DNA from: Caryophanales bacterium UBA7581
GTDB taxonomy: Bacteria; Bacillota_I; Bacilli_A; RFN20; CAG-826
Length of the DNA: 64,000 nt
Reading direction: 5' to 3'
Assembly: GCA_002477825.1 (NCBI GenBank)
Contig: DLKT01000060.1
Location: 1-64,000 of the forward strand
Part shown: in pieces, positions 27,123 to 34,330 of the stretch
Layout: the number at the start of each line of letters is the position of its first letter
Position numbering within the stretch: position 1 is the first letter of the stretch
Notes under the pieces: generated by a model
What the model was told of the DNA's origin: nothing
The model's database searches: none
The model's input: only the letters and a program-made list of their open reading frames with translations
Position numbers and translations under genes: made by a program

Positions 27123-28721
27123 CTACATCATTTCGAGTAGGGATTCTGCGCCTTCAACTACATCTTTAATAATGGTTTTTGCTTCTTCAACTGTACATCC
27201 ATTTTTGCTCTTATAAGCTGTTTGTACTAAAGCAACCGCGTCAGCAAGTGCATTAAAGATTGTTGTTTCATAGACAATGCCTTCCATAGCAATAATGTCT
27301 TCTGGGTTGCCTAATGCTTTACAGGTAACATTGTTTTCAACCATCTTTTTATAATCATCAGATTCATAAACATTTTTCCAAGCTGGAATGTGTCCAGAGG
27401 AGCACCAGTTGGTCAAATTGTACATTTTCTTTTGTTCATTAAAACCTTGAGTATAGTATTTAATAAAGGTTAAAGCAGCAGCTACTTTTTTCATGCTCTT
27501 TGCGTGTCTAGTAATAGAAACGGCATGTCCGTTACCATACCATTTATTTGCATTTTCTAAAGAAGCATTTTCTTCTAATGTCCACCAACCATTTGGGTGA
27601 GAAGCAACGAATGGTTTGCTATATACTGGATCCGCTGCATCTTCTGCAGTTACGCCTGAAGCATCACTAGCAGTCTTTAATTCGGAGTTATTCCAAGAGC
27701 CTTCAAAGGTGTTTGAAGCCCACCAAGGTCCTTCTGTAAACATAATGGTGTTGCCAGATGCAAACATTTCTTGGTTCGATGCACTTTCACCGATGAGCCT
27801 ATTGTTAAATCTTTCAACTTGGTCTGTAATATAAGTTACAAAGCCTTCGTTTTTGTCAAAGCCGATTTTTGTTTGGCTTCCGTTAATTAAAGAGCCACCA
27901 TTTGCATATAATGCGCTTAATCCATCTGGGTCAGTAGATTGATGGAAACTTGGGAAGAAAGCATTCTTATCAGCAACTTTCCAAGCATGATTTTGGCCAC
28001 GGTTAATGTTACGAATTAATAATTCGCCTGCATCTGCTTTGGCTCTAAGTCCTTCTAATAAGCTTTGATATTCAGCACGAGAATTTGGAATAAAGCGTGT
28101 GTTATTTTCAAAACCTAAACCATTTTTCTTAATAATGTCTTGACGTAAATAGGTTAAGAATCCATGAGCGTCCACAGGAACTGCAAAACGATGGTCCTCA
28201 TATTGAGTAACACGGTCAATGTTCTCATAAACATTGCTAAAGTCCATAGGAACGCCTGCTCTGTCATATAATGAATCCAATGGATATAAATATCCTTTTG
28301 CTGCATATTCTGTAGTTTTTTCATTGTGCATGAAGCAAACGTCTGGGAAAGCATCATCAAAGTCGTTCTTCCATGTGGTGTCTAATGCAGTGTAATAGTC
28401 GAAGTGACCTTGATAAACTAAGTTAATCTTAATTTCGCCTAAATAGTCTTCGTTAAATTGGTCTACGATTGCTTGGAACTTCACTTGATCTGGGTCTCCA
28501 ATAATGGACCAAACTTTAATTTGGACCTCCTCTTCAAATTCCACTAAACCATCTGCGTCCTTTGTAACATCATCAACGATTGAATCTGTTTCAAAAATTG
28601 AATCATCTGGGCCAGGTGGAGTAGACGGATCATCCGATCCACCGCATGATGTTAGACCAAGGCTTAACGATGCTAGTAAAACCGAAAGAGTCATTGTCAA
28701 TAATCTTTTTGAATTTTTCAT
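27123..28721 (-). CDS. Sugar ABC transporter substrate-binding lipoprotein
   Basis: 532-aa family-1 extracellular solute-binding lipoprotein (lipobox LTSC, Cys26) followed by an acidic linker. Typical features: IKVWSIIGDPDQVKFQAIVDQFN at the first strand, NDFDDAFPDVCFMHN, a hinge block MFASGNTIMFTEGPWW and the late KKVAAALTFIKYYTQG helix. It is longer than maltose-binding types (about 400 aa). First gene of the nine-gene operon, with AAAGGAG eight bases before the start and a LacI-type palindrome within its promoter. Oligosaccharide specificity cannot be read from sequence. Confidence 0.94.
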   Translation of the reverse strand: MKNSKRLLTMTLSVLLASLSLGLTSCGGSDDPSTPPGPDDSIFETDSIVDDVTKDADGLVEFEEEVQIKVWSIIGDPDQVKFQAIVDQFNEDYLGEIKINLVYQGHFDYYTALDTTWKNDFDDAFPDVCFMHNEKTTEYAAKGYLYPLDSLYDRAGVPMDFSNVYENIDRVTQYEDHRFAVPVDAHGFLTYLRQDIIKKNGLGFENNTRFIPNSRAEYQSLLEGLRAKADAGELLIRNINRGQNHAWKVADKNAFFPSFHQSTDPDGLSALYANGGSLINGSQTKIGFDKNEGFVTYITDQVERFNNRLIGESASNQEMFASGNTIMFTEGPWWASNTFEGSWNNSELKTASDASGVTAEDAADPVYSKPFVASHPNGWWTLEENASLENANKWYGNGHAVSITRHAKSMKKVAAALTFIKYYTQGFNEQKKMYNLTNWCSSGHIPAWKNVYESDDYKKMVENNVTCKALGNPEDIIAMEGIVYETTIFNALADAVALVQTAYKSKNGCTVEEAKTIIKDVVEGAESLLEMM

Positions 28722-28742
28722 TGTTTTTTCTCCTTTCTTACA

Positions 28743-28763
28743 ATTATATTGTAAGTGCTTACA
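28743..28763 (-). promoter_or_regulatory. Promoter -10 box and cre/LacI-type operator of the nine-gene operon
   Basis: TATAAT (28743-28748, minus strand) is preceded by TGTAAGCACTTACA (28750-28763), whose 6-bp arms are perfect and which matches the catabolite-response pattern TGWAANCGNTNWCA except in the central C-A. The -35 (AATAAA) is poor. The operator fills the spacer, so binding would block RNA polymerase. Confidence 0.65.
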
Positions 28764-28869
28764 CCTTTATTTTCTAAAAAATTCTCTTTGATTTCAAGTA
28801 AATGTTTACATTAAGATTAATGCAACTTTTTTACATTTTTTTCTTTCTACTTAAGTTTTAAAAAAGAAA

Positions 28870-28895
28870 AAACCTATTTCATACAAAACAGGTTT
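28870..28895 (-). terminator. Terminator after the RDD gene
   Basis: Minus strand: AAACCTGTTT pairs with AAATAGGTTT (one wobble) around a 6-nt loop, followed by TTTTCTTTTTTA. Confidence 0.8.
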
Positions 28896-28905
28896 CTTTA
28901 AATTG

Positions 28906-30165
28906 TTAATAAGTTTTTCCTTCGTATTGGTCATCAAAATCGCCTTCATCGATATGCTTTAAATCAACGACATAACTATGGCCAATTAAATCAAGAACAC
29001 TTGTTTTATAGTGCATAAATAATGTGGAAACATAATTTATGACACTGACGGCGGCTATTATAACTAGAATAAACGCCATGGTTAAAACTTTAGAATTGGC
29101 AAAAAGTGGAATAAATATAAAATCATAAATGCCATTGAATGGCGGTAGAAGATACATAAATAGCATAGTGGACATAAAGCCTATTGCTCCTAATATAGAA
29201 TGTATTAATACAATATACCAAGGTAATCTTTCTCGTTCAGGCACAATCACACCTAATTTCATCACCAAACGACCTATAGTTCTTTCGTCTTTTAAAAGAA
29301 GTTTTGGTAATAAAATAGCAAGAAGATAACCACAAACCATGCTACTTAAAAGCGTATAATTTACGAGTTGCCCTTGTTGATTAAAGGCTGCACGATATTC
29401 TAGGTAATGTGTTGTATAGTAGGGTTCACTACGGACTAAAAGGATTTCTGCATTACTTAACATATTTGAATAACCCGTATAAAAGGAAAAGTAAACATCT
29501 TTTCCGCTATTACCTAAATCATCATTTTCATCTACAAATAGGTAATGGTACATTTTGTTTGCCGCTGCACTCGTTAGCATAGGAACATTCACGCCATCAT
29601 TATTTCGTAAGAATATTTCTTTTGATTCAAACTGAGTATTATAAACACTATATAAATATTCTAATGGTGTCTGCCCATGAAAATTCACGATTTGCATATC
29701 TCCATGATTTACTACATAATTGGTATAAAAATAAGAAATAGTATCGTTATCTAAAGAAGCCTCTCCATAATTACTTACTGTTTTTTCTTTACCTAACAAT
29801 TGATCTTCTGGAATAACAAAGTCAGGATCTGATGAATGATTATAAGCATGTAAAATTGCACGACAAGCATTTTCTAATACAAGGACATCCTCATCTTTTC
29901 TTATTTTCTTTTCTTCGTCAATGAATTCAACAACTTTTGTGTCAGAAAAAAGTTCATTATAATACTTAACTTCTTCTTGAATTTTGTTTTGTGCATTATG
30001 GTAGCTTCCACTATTCTTGGTGATTTGGAACCCACCCAAGAAAATAAGATAAGAGACAAAAAACACGATAACAAAATCAATGCAAAAAGACACAAAACGC
30101 TTCCCAGGCTTAGCCGGGGAAGCACGTTTTAATAATTCATGAGTTGTTTCAAAGTTGATCTTCAT
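28906..30165 (-). CDS. RDD family membrane protein
   Basis: 419-aa membrane protein. The RDD signature is split: PGKRFVSFCIDFVIVFF in the first helix (Arg, Asp) and SVLDLIGHSYVV after the last (Asp), with TIGRLVMKLGVIVPERERLPW in between. It has about five helices; roughly 200 residues between helices 1 and 2 lie outside the membrane and have no recognised domain. RDD proteins are often of unknown role; some act as cation/proton antiporters or accompany secretion and transport genes. It lies 12 nt after the Ig lipoprotein gene (30177-31331), so the pair is an operon. Confidence 0.82.
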   Translation of the reverse strand: MKINFETTHELLKRASPAKPGKRFVSFCIDFVIVFFVSYLIFLGGFQITKNSGSYHNAQNKIQEEVKYYNELFSDTKVVEFIDEEKKIRKDEDVLVLENACRAILHAYNHSSDPDFVIPEDQLLGKEKTVSNYGEASLDNDTISYFYTNYVVNHGDMQIVNFHGQTPLEYLYSVYNTQFESKEIFLRNNDGVNVPMLTSAAANKMYHYLFVDENDDLGNSGKDVYFSFYTGYSNMLSNAEILLVRSEPYYTTHYLEYRAAFNQQGQLVNYTLLSSMVCGYLLAILLPKLLLKDERTIGRLVMKLGVIVPERERLPWYIVLIHSILGAIGFMSTMLFMYLLPPFNGIYDFIFIPLFANSKVLTMAFILVIIAAVSVINYVSTLFMHYKTSVLDLIGHSYVVDLKHIDEGDFDDQYEGKTY

Positions 30166-30176
30166 AAGCTCTTTGA

Positions 30177-31331
30177 CTAGTCAGCTGCCCAATCAGAATC
30201 AGCAAGGAATCTTACATTTTCAATGCTATTAATTGCTGCACGAACTGTTTCTGCATCTTGTGTAGCAGAATAATTTTGATATACAGCATCAGATTGGAAT
30301 TGGAAGAAACCACAAGTCGATTTTACTGCATTACCATCTTTATCTGTGAATAGGTAAGGTAAAACCTTCATAGATGCAGCATAGTTATCATTAACCCACA
30401 TATGGAAATCATAACCATCATGTGCTACTTTCATTTTAAATTTTGTAGCTGCAGTTGAACCTTCTTCAAATTTTGATGTTGATGTAATGGATTGTCCTTC
30501 TGGTAAGGTATAGCAAGCATCTGCGTGACGAGCAATAGAATTGCCTACGCCATCATTCCAAGCCCAAGAGCCACCATTATATACTTCGCAGAATCCAAAA
30601 TTCTTCCAAATATAATTTTCTTTTGAGCCAATTGCAGCATCTAAGAAGAAGTATACTCTATTTTCTGATCCTTCAGCGGCATTATCCATTGCACTAGCAA
30701 CAATACCAAACTTAGGATATTTTTCATCTTTATAAACTTCTTTAATAGTCACTTCAACTTCTGTCATCCAAATAGTGGAATCAATACCATTGACAAAGTA
30801 ATCGCCACTTTGCATTGCTTTCGTTTCCACAATACCACCATCTTCTATAAGTTCTTTAGAGAAGTCATCGTCTGATGAAATAGTGGATGTTTCGTGATTG
30901 AAATAAACATCTTTAACTGTAATTTTGAAAGAGCAGGTTTTCTTCGTATCTGCAGTTGAAGTTACAGTAATATTAGCAGAGCCACTCTTTAATGCAAAAA
31001 GGTATTTTGATTTGTCCGGAATTGAAACTACCTCTGGGTTATCGGACACATATGTGCATTGTTTTTGCTTGTTATTTAATGAAGCATAACCTTTTAATTC
31101 ATAAAAAGCACTTACTGCCTTTTTATCTCCCACACGTATTTCAAAACTTTCTGATAATGCTGTCAAACTTTTAATTACGCTTTTTTCTTCATTTGAAGTT
31201 GGTGCAGTTGTTGTTTGAGGATGATCTCCTCCAGTAGTTGGATCGTTTCTTTTTCCACCACATGAAGCCACGCTAAGTGTACTTCCAAGAAGGAATAAAG
31301 CAACTAAACTTTTAAAGATTTTCTTTTTCAT
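30177..31331 (-). CDS. Ig-domain surface lipoprotein with sandwich module
   Basis: 384-aa lipoprotein (lipobox VASC, Cys24). A Big_2-like domain (VSDNPEVVSIPDKSKYLFAL, SGSANITVTSTA) spans about residues 55-140. The rest is a beta-rich module (MTEVEVTIKEVYKDEKYPKF, GIVASAMD, RVYFFLDAAIG, KMKVAHDGYDFHMWVND) that recurs in the lipoproteins at 34331, 55179 and 57284. Known families are not recognised; the fold looks concanavalin/LamG-like, and glycan binding is my inference. Its promoter contains a perfect cre-type operator. Confidence 0.78.
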   Translation of the reverse strand: MKKKIFKSLVALFLLGSTLSVASCGGKRNDPTTGGDHPQTTTAPTSNEEKSVIKSLTALSESFEIRVGDKKAVSAFYELKGYASLNNKQKQCTYVSDNPEVVSIPDKSKYLFALKSGSANITVTSTADTKKTCSFKITVKDVYFNHETSTISSDDDFSKELIEDGGIVETKAMQSGDYFVNGIDSTIWMTEVEVTIKEVYKDEKYPKFGIVASAMDNAAEGSENRVYFFLDAAIGSKENYIWKNFGFCEVYNGGSWAWNDGVGNSIARHADACYTLPEGQSITSTSKFEEGSTAATKFKMKVAHDGYDFHMWVNDNYAASMKVLPYLFTDKDGNAVKSTCGFFQFQSDAVYQNYSATQDAETVRAAINSIENVRFLADSDWAAD

Positions 31332-31366
31332 GTCGTATCTCCTTTTCTTTTTTTAAATACAATATC

Positions 31367-31395
31367 ATGTTAATGAAATCGCTTTCAGTTGTCAA
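31367..31395 (-). promoter_or_regulatory. Promoter with internal cre-type operator for the lipoprotein/RDD operon
   Basis: Minus strand: TTGACA (31390-31395), 17-nt spacer, TAACAT (31367-31372). The spacer holds TGAAAGCGATTTCA (31374-31387), a full match to the cre consensus TGWAANCGNTNWCA in either direction. Confidence 0.75.
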
Positions 31396-31432
31396 ACAGC
31401 AATTTTAACTTTAAAAATTTTGAAAAATGGCA

Positions 31433-31458
31433 AAAAAGCCCATTATTGTAGGCTTTTT
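31433..31458. terminator. Terminator-like hairpin between divergent promoters
   Basis: AAAAAGCC and GGCTTTTT form a perfect 8-bp stem with a 10-nt loop and T-runs on both sides. No gene ends here, so it may insulate the two divergent units or end a short unrecognised RNA. Confidence 0.55.
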
Positions 31459-31484
31459 CTTAATTTTATTAGTGATTCAAACAC

Positions 31485-31513
31485 TTTTCACATTATTTTT
31501 AATGCTCTATAAT
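31485..31513 (+). promoter_or_regulatory. Promoter of the MATE exporter gene
   Basis: TTTTCA (31485-31490), 17-nt spacer, TATAAT (31508-31513). Confidence 0.6.
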
Positions 31514-31530
31514 GAATACAAATTTAAAAA

Positions 31531-31550
31531 GAAATACTATATAGTATTTC
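31531..31550. promoter_or_regulatory. 20-bp perfect palindrome before the MATE gene
   Basis: GAAATACTATATAGTATTTC lies between the -10 box and the ribosome binding site (AAGGAG, 31555-31560), about 10 bp past the expected transcription start: a likely repressor operator. Confidence 0.65.
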
Positions 31551-31575
31551 ATGTAAGGAGTTAGACGTTTTCTTT

Positions 31576-33015
31576 ATGTTAAAAGCAATTCAAAATTTCT
31601 TTAAACCCATAGATTTAACTAAGGGCAAACCATGGAAAGTCATCTTAATATTTGCTATTCCAATTTTAATTTCTACGATTCTTAATAGTGCTTTTTCTTT
31701 AATTAATGCTTTAGTTTTAAAAGTGAATGTCGGCGGCGATAGTGTTACTGCCATTAACTCCACTTCTCCTATCTCTAGCATTCTATTTAACTTTGCTTAT
31801 GGTTGTAGTAGTGGCTTTGCCGTTATTGCTTCCAATCAGCACGGCGCTAAAGATGATGATGGCGTGAAAAGGTCTTTTTATCATTCCATTTTTCTTTCCT
31901 TACTCCTCGCTCTTGTGATTATGATTATTGGTTTAATCTTCTATAAAGACTTATTAAAATTATTAAATATTGACGAGAGATACCTAACCAAAGCAGGTAA
32001 TTACTATCAAATTATTCTTTGTAGTTTTGTATTTATGATGCTATCTAACTTTTTAGGTAACTTTTTAAGAGCTATAGGTAACTCTTCTATTCCATTAGTT
32101 ATTTCATTAGGCGCCACATTAGTAAATATTGGTATGGCTTTCTTACTTACTGGCCCTATCCATTTAGACACTAGAGGCGTCGCTTTAGCAACGCTCAGCG
32201 CAAACCTATTTAATACCGGCATTACGCTTTTCTATATTTATAAAAAGCATCCTTTCTTACGTTTAAAAAAAGAAAATCTAAAGATTGAGAAGGAAATGAT
32301 CGGCAACTTATTAAAGATGGGACTTCCTTTAGGATTACAATGGTCTATTCTTTTTGTAGGATCTTTCATCCAAGCACAAAAGGTCAATGGATTTGGTGGC
32401 TTAGCCACAAAAGCTGTTAGTTGCTATTCTCCAATGGAAGGCTATTTAACCATTCCTTTAAGTGTTATGGCATCTAGTTTATTAAGTTATGTTGGACAAA
32501 ATTACGGTGCGAAAGAAAAAAAGCGAATCAAGAATGGTATTCGTGATGTCTTTGTAATCGACATTATTTGCTACGCTCTTATCGTCATCATTGGTTTTAT
32601 CATTATTCCTTATGTTCCTTATATCTTCCTTCCTAAAAACGAATTGACCGGTGAAGAGGGAAGCAAAATTATGTATTATTGTTCCACTTATTTAAAAATA
32701 TTAATCCCTTTCTTAATTATGCAAGGTATTGTCCAGATGTCGAGATCTTGCTTACAAGGTATTAAAAAGCCTGTCATTCCTTTTCTCAGTGGAATAGGGG
32801 AATTACTTGCTCGTGTTGCTATTTGCTTATTTATTCCAAAATGGATTAATCCTTCTAATCCAATGAGCAATGAATCATATTTAGGCATATGCTTTTCCAC
32901 TCCTATCGCTTGGGTGGTCAGTGCTCTTATCATGGGTGGTAGTGTGATCTACATTATCTTTATTAAAAATCTTCGCTCGTTAGATCAAATTACAGACATA
33001 GAAAAAGAGGCTTGA
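31576..33015 (+). CDS. MATE family efflux transporter
   Basis: 479-aa membrane protein with about twelve helices in two related halves, the normal MATE size. The start (WKVILIFAIPILISTILNS) and the mid-protein repeat (MGLPLGLQWSILFVGSFIQAQKVNGFG) match the Firmicutes branch that exports cationic drugs or metabolites using Na+ or H+. The AAGGAG is 15 nt from the ATG, which is long, but no other in-frame start fits. It is one of few plus-strand genes. The palindrome upstream suggests a dedicated repressor. The stop codon sits in the loop of the terminator. Confidence 0.93.
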   Translation: MLKAIQNFFKPIDLTKGKPWKVILIFAIPILISTILNSAFSLINALVLKVNVGGDSVTAINSTSPISSILFNFAYGCSSGFAVIASNQHGAKDDDGVKRSFYHSIFLSLLLALVIMIIGLIFYKDLLKLLNIDERYLTKAGNYYQIILCSFVFMMLSNFLGNFLRAIGNSSIPLVISLGATLVNIGMAFLLTGPIHLDTRGVALATLSANLFNTGITLFYIYKKHPFLRLKKENLKIEKEMIGNLLKMGLPLGLQWSILFVGSFIQAQKVNGFGGLATKAVSCYSPMEGYLTIPLSVMASSLLSYVGQNYGAKEKKRIKNGIRDVFVIDIICYALIVIIGFIIIPYVPYIFLPKNELTGEEGSKIMYYCSTYLKILIPFLIMQGIVQMSRSCLQGIKKPVIPFLSGIGELLARVAICLFIPKWINPSNPMSNESYLGICFSTPIAWVVSALIMGGSVIYIIFIKNLRSLDQITDIEKEA

Positions 33016-33026
33016 GCCTCTTTTTT
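33002..33026. terminator. Bidirectional terminator between MATE and LacI genes
   Basis: AAAAAGAGGCT and AGCCTCTTTTT form an 11-bp stem with a two-base loop; it serves both converging genes and overlaps both of their 3' ends. Confidence 0.9.
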
Positions 33027-34008
33027 AGAAATACTTTCTTTGATGTAATTTAACAGGTAGTTTTACTACCTTTTTTTCACGTTTCATATTCTTTAATTTT
33101 TCTTGTAAAAGCGTGAAGGCTGTATGGCAAATTTCATCATAATCATAGTCAATTGAAGTAATATCCATTAAGCCACATACACGAGTGGATAAACAGTCAA
33201 ATCCGATAATATGTAAACGTGGATACACCTTTCTAACGTTAGGAATTTCTTTATTTAATACCTTTAAAAGCGTGTACGCTAATTCATCATTAAAGCAGAA
33301 GATGCCTAAATAACCTTGGTTAATTAAATTAATCATTTGGCTATTCATTTGTTTTTGATCTAAAATCAAACATTCACTATCAGGAAGTAAGGTGCTCAAT
33401 GTTTGTTGGAAAGCTTTTTGTCTTCTTCTAGAGCATTCAACATTTGGCATTTTAATATAAACAAATTTATCTAATTTATGATAATTCACTAAGTAGTTAG
33501 CGGCTAACTTACCACCTAATTCATCATCGGTATAGATTTCATCAATATAATCTTTGTTGACTTGACGACCAATAATGACGAGTGGAATGTGATTTAATTT
33601 TGCGTTTTCAATTACGGAATCTTCAGGTTCTAGAAGCGTAATAATGCCATCAATTCTTTGGGAAATACATTGTTTTAACACATCAAGTTCTAGTCTTTTA
33701 CTGGAAGCATAAACAATCGTAAAGTCATAATTCTCTTCTGAGAAAATACTAACTAATTTTTCACAAACAATAGAAAAGTACATATTCTTCAAACTATTGA
33801 CAATAACCGCTACTAAGCGCTTGCCATCCCGTTTAATAAACTGTGAAACATTGTTCGGCATATAGCCTAATTCATAGGCTTTTTGACGTACTCTTTCTTT
33901 GGTTAAGTCACTAATATCATCACAATCTCTTAAAGCACGAGAAACTGTATTAATCGATAAACCTAATTCATAAGCAATACTTTTTAAACCTGTTGATCGA
34001 GGATTCAT
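33025..34008 (-). CDS. LacI family transcriptional regulator
   Basis: 328-aa regulator. Helix-turn-helix GLKSIAYELGLSINTVSRALRD at the N terminus, hinge region GYMPNNVSQFIKRDG, then a periplasmic-binding-type sugar sensor domain (LVAVIVNSLKNMYFSIVCEKL, IDGIITL, GIFCFNDELAYTLL, IIGFDCL). The hinge position normally held by a DNA-intercalating Leu (ARxL) is Ile here. I placed the start at 34008, where AAAGGAG is eight bases upstream; the open frame extends to 34038. It lies between two lipoprotein units whose promoters carry the same operator, so they are candidate targets. A relative is encoded at 59350-60327. Confidence 0.92.
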   Translation of the reverse strand: MNPRSTGLKSIAYELGLSINTVSRALRDCDDISDLTKERVRQKAYELGYMPNNVSQFIKRDGKRLVAVIVNSLKNMYFSIVCEKLVSIFSEENYDFTIVYASSKRLELDVLKQCISQRIDGIITLLEPEDSVIENAKLNHIPLVIIGRQVNKDYIDEIYTDDELGGKLAANYLVNYHKLDKFVYIKMPNVECSRRRQKAFQQTLSTLLPDSECLILDQKQMNSQMINLINQGYLGIFCFNDELAYTLLKVLNKEIPNVRKVYPRLHIIGFDCLSTRVCGLMDITSIDYDYDEICHTAFTLLQEKLKNMKREKKVVKLPVKLHQRKYF

Positions 34009-34330
34009 TATGATTCTCCTTTCGCATGATTTTAACAATATATATTTTAAAAGAAATCCACTTTATTTTCAAGTTTGTTATTTGAAAAGGATGGCATTAC
34101 TTGAAAGCATTAATTATAAGCACGCTAAAACAATCCTTTCAATTTTTTTAAAGAAAAGAGAAATGCTAATAATAAACCTACTTTCAAGTTAATTGAGTAC
34201 CTTCAAATAGGGTGCTAATAAAAATTTGAATTAAAAATATGGATGATGATCTAATTTTGCTAGAAAAAAAGAGAGAGTAAGTTAGAAAAGACTTAATTTC
34301 TCTCTCTTTTATATTAATTTTTAGAAATAA
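34009..34330. other. Intergenic region upstream of the LacI gene
   Basis: 322 bp of very AT-rich DNA. It holds the LacI ribosome binding site and, at its far end, the terminator of the 923-aa lipoprotein gene. No further gene is visible. A short plus-strand open frame (34010-34192) has no ribosome binding site and is not believed. Confidence 0.6.
34267..34310 (-). terminator. Terminator of the 923-aa lipoprotein gene
   Basis: Outer stem AAAAGAGAGAG / CTCTCTCTTTT and inner TAAGT / ACTTA, with a T-tract on the minus-strand side. Confidence 0.85.
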
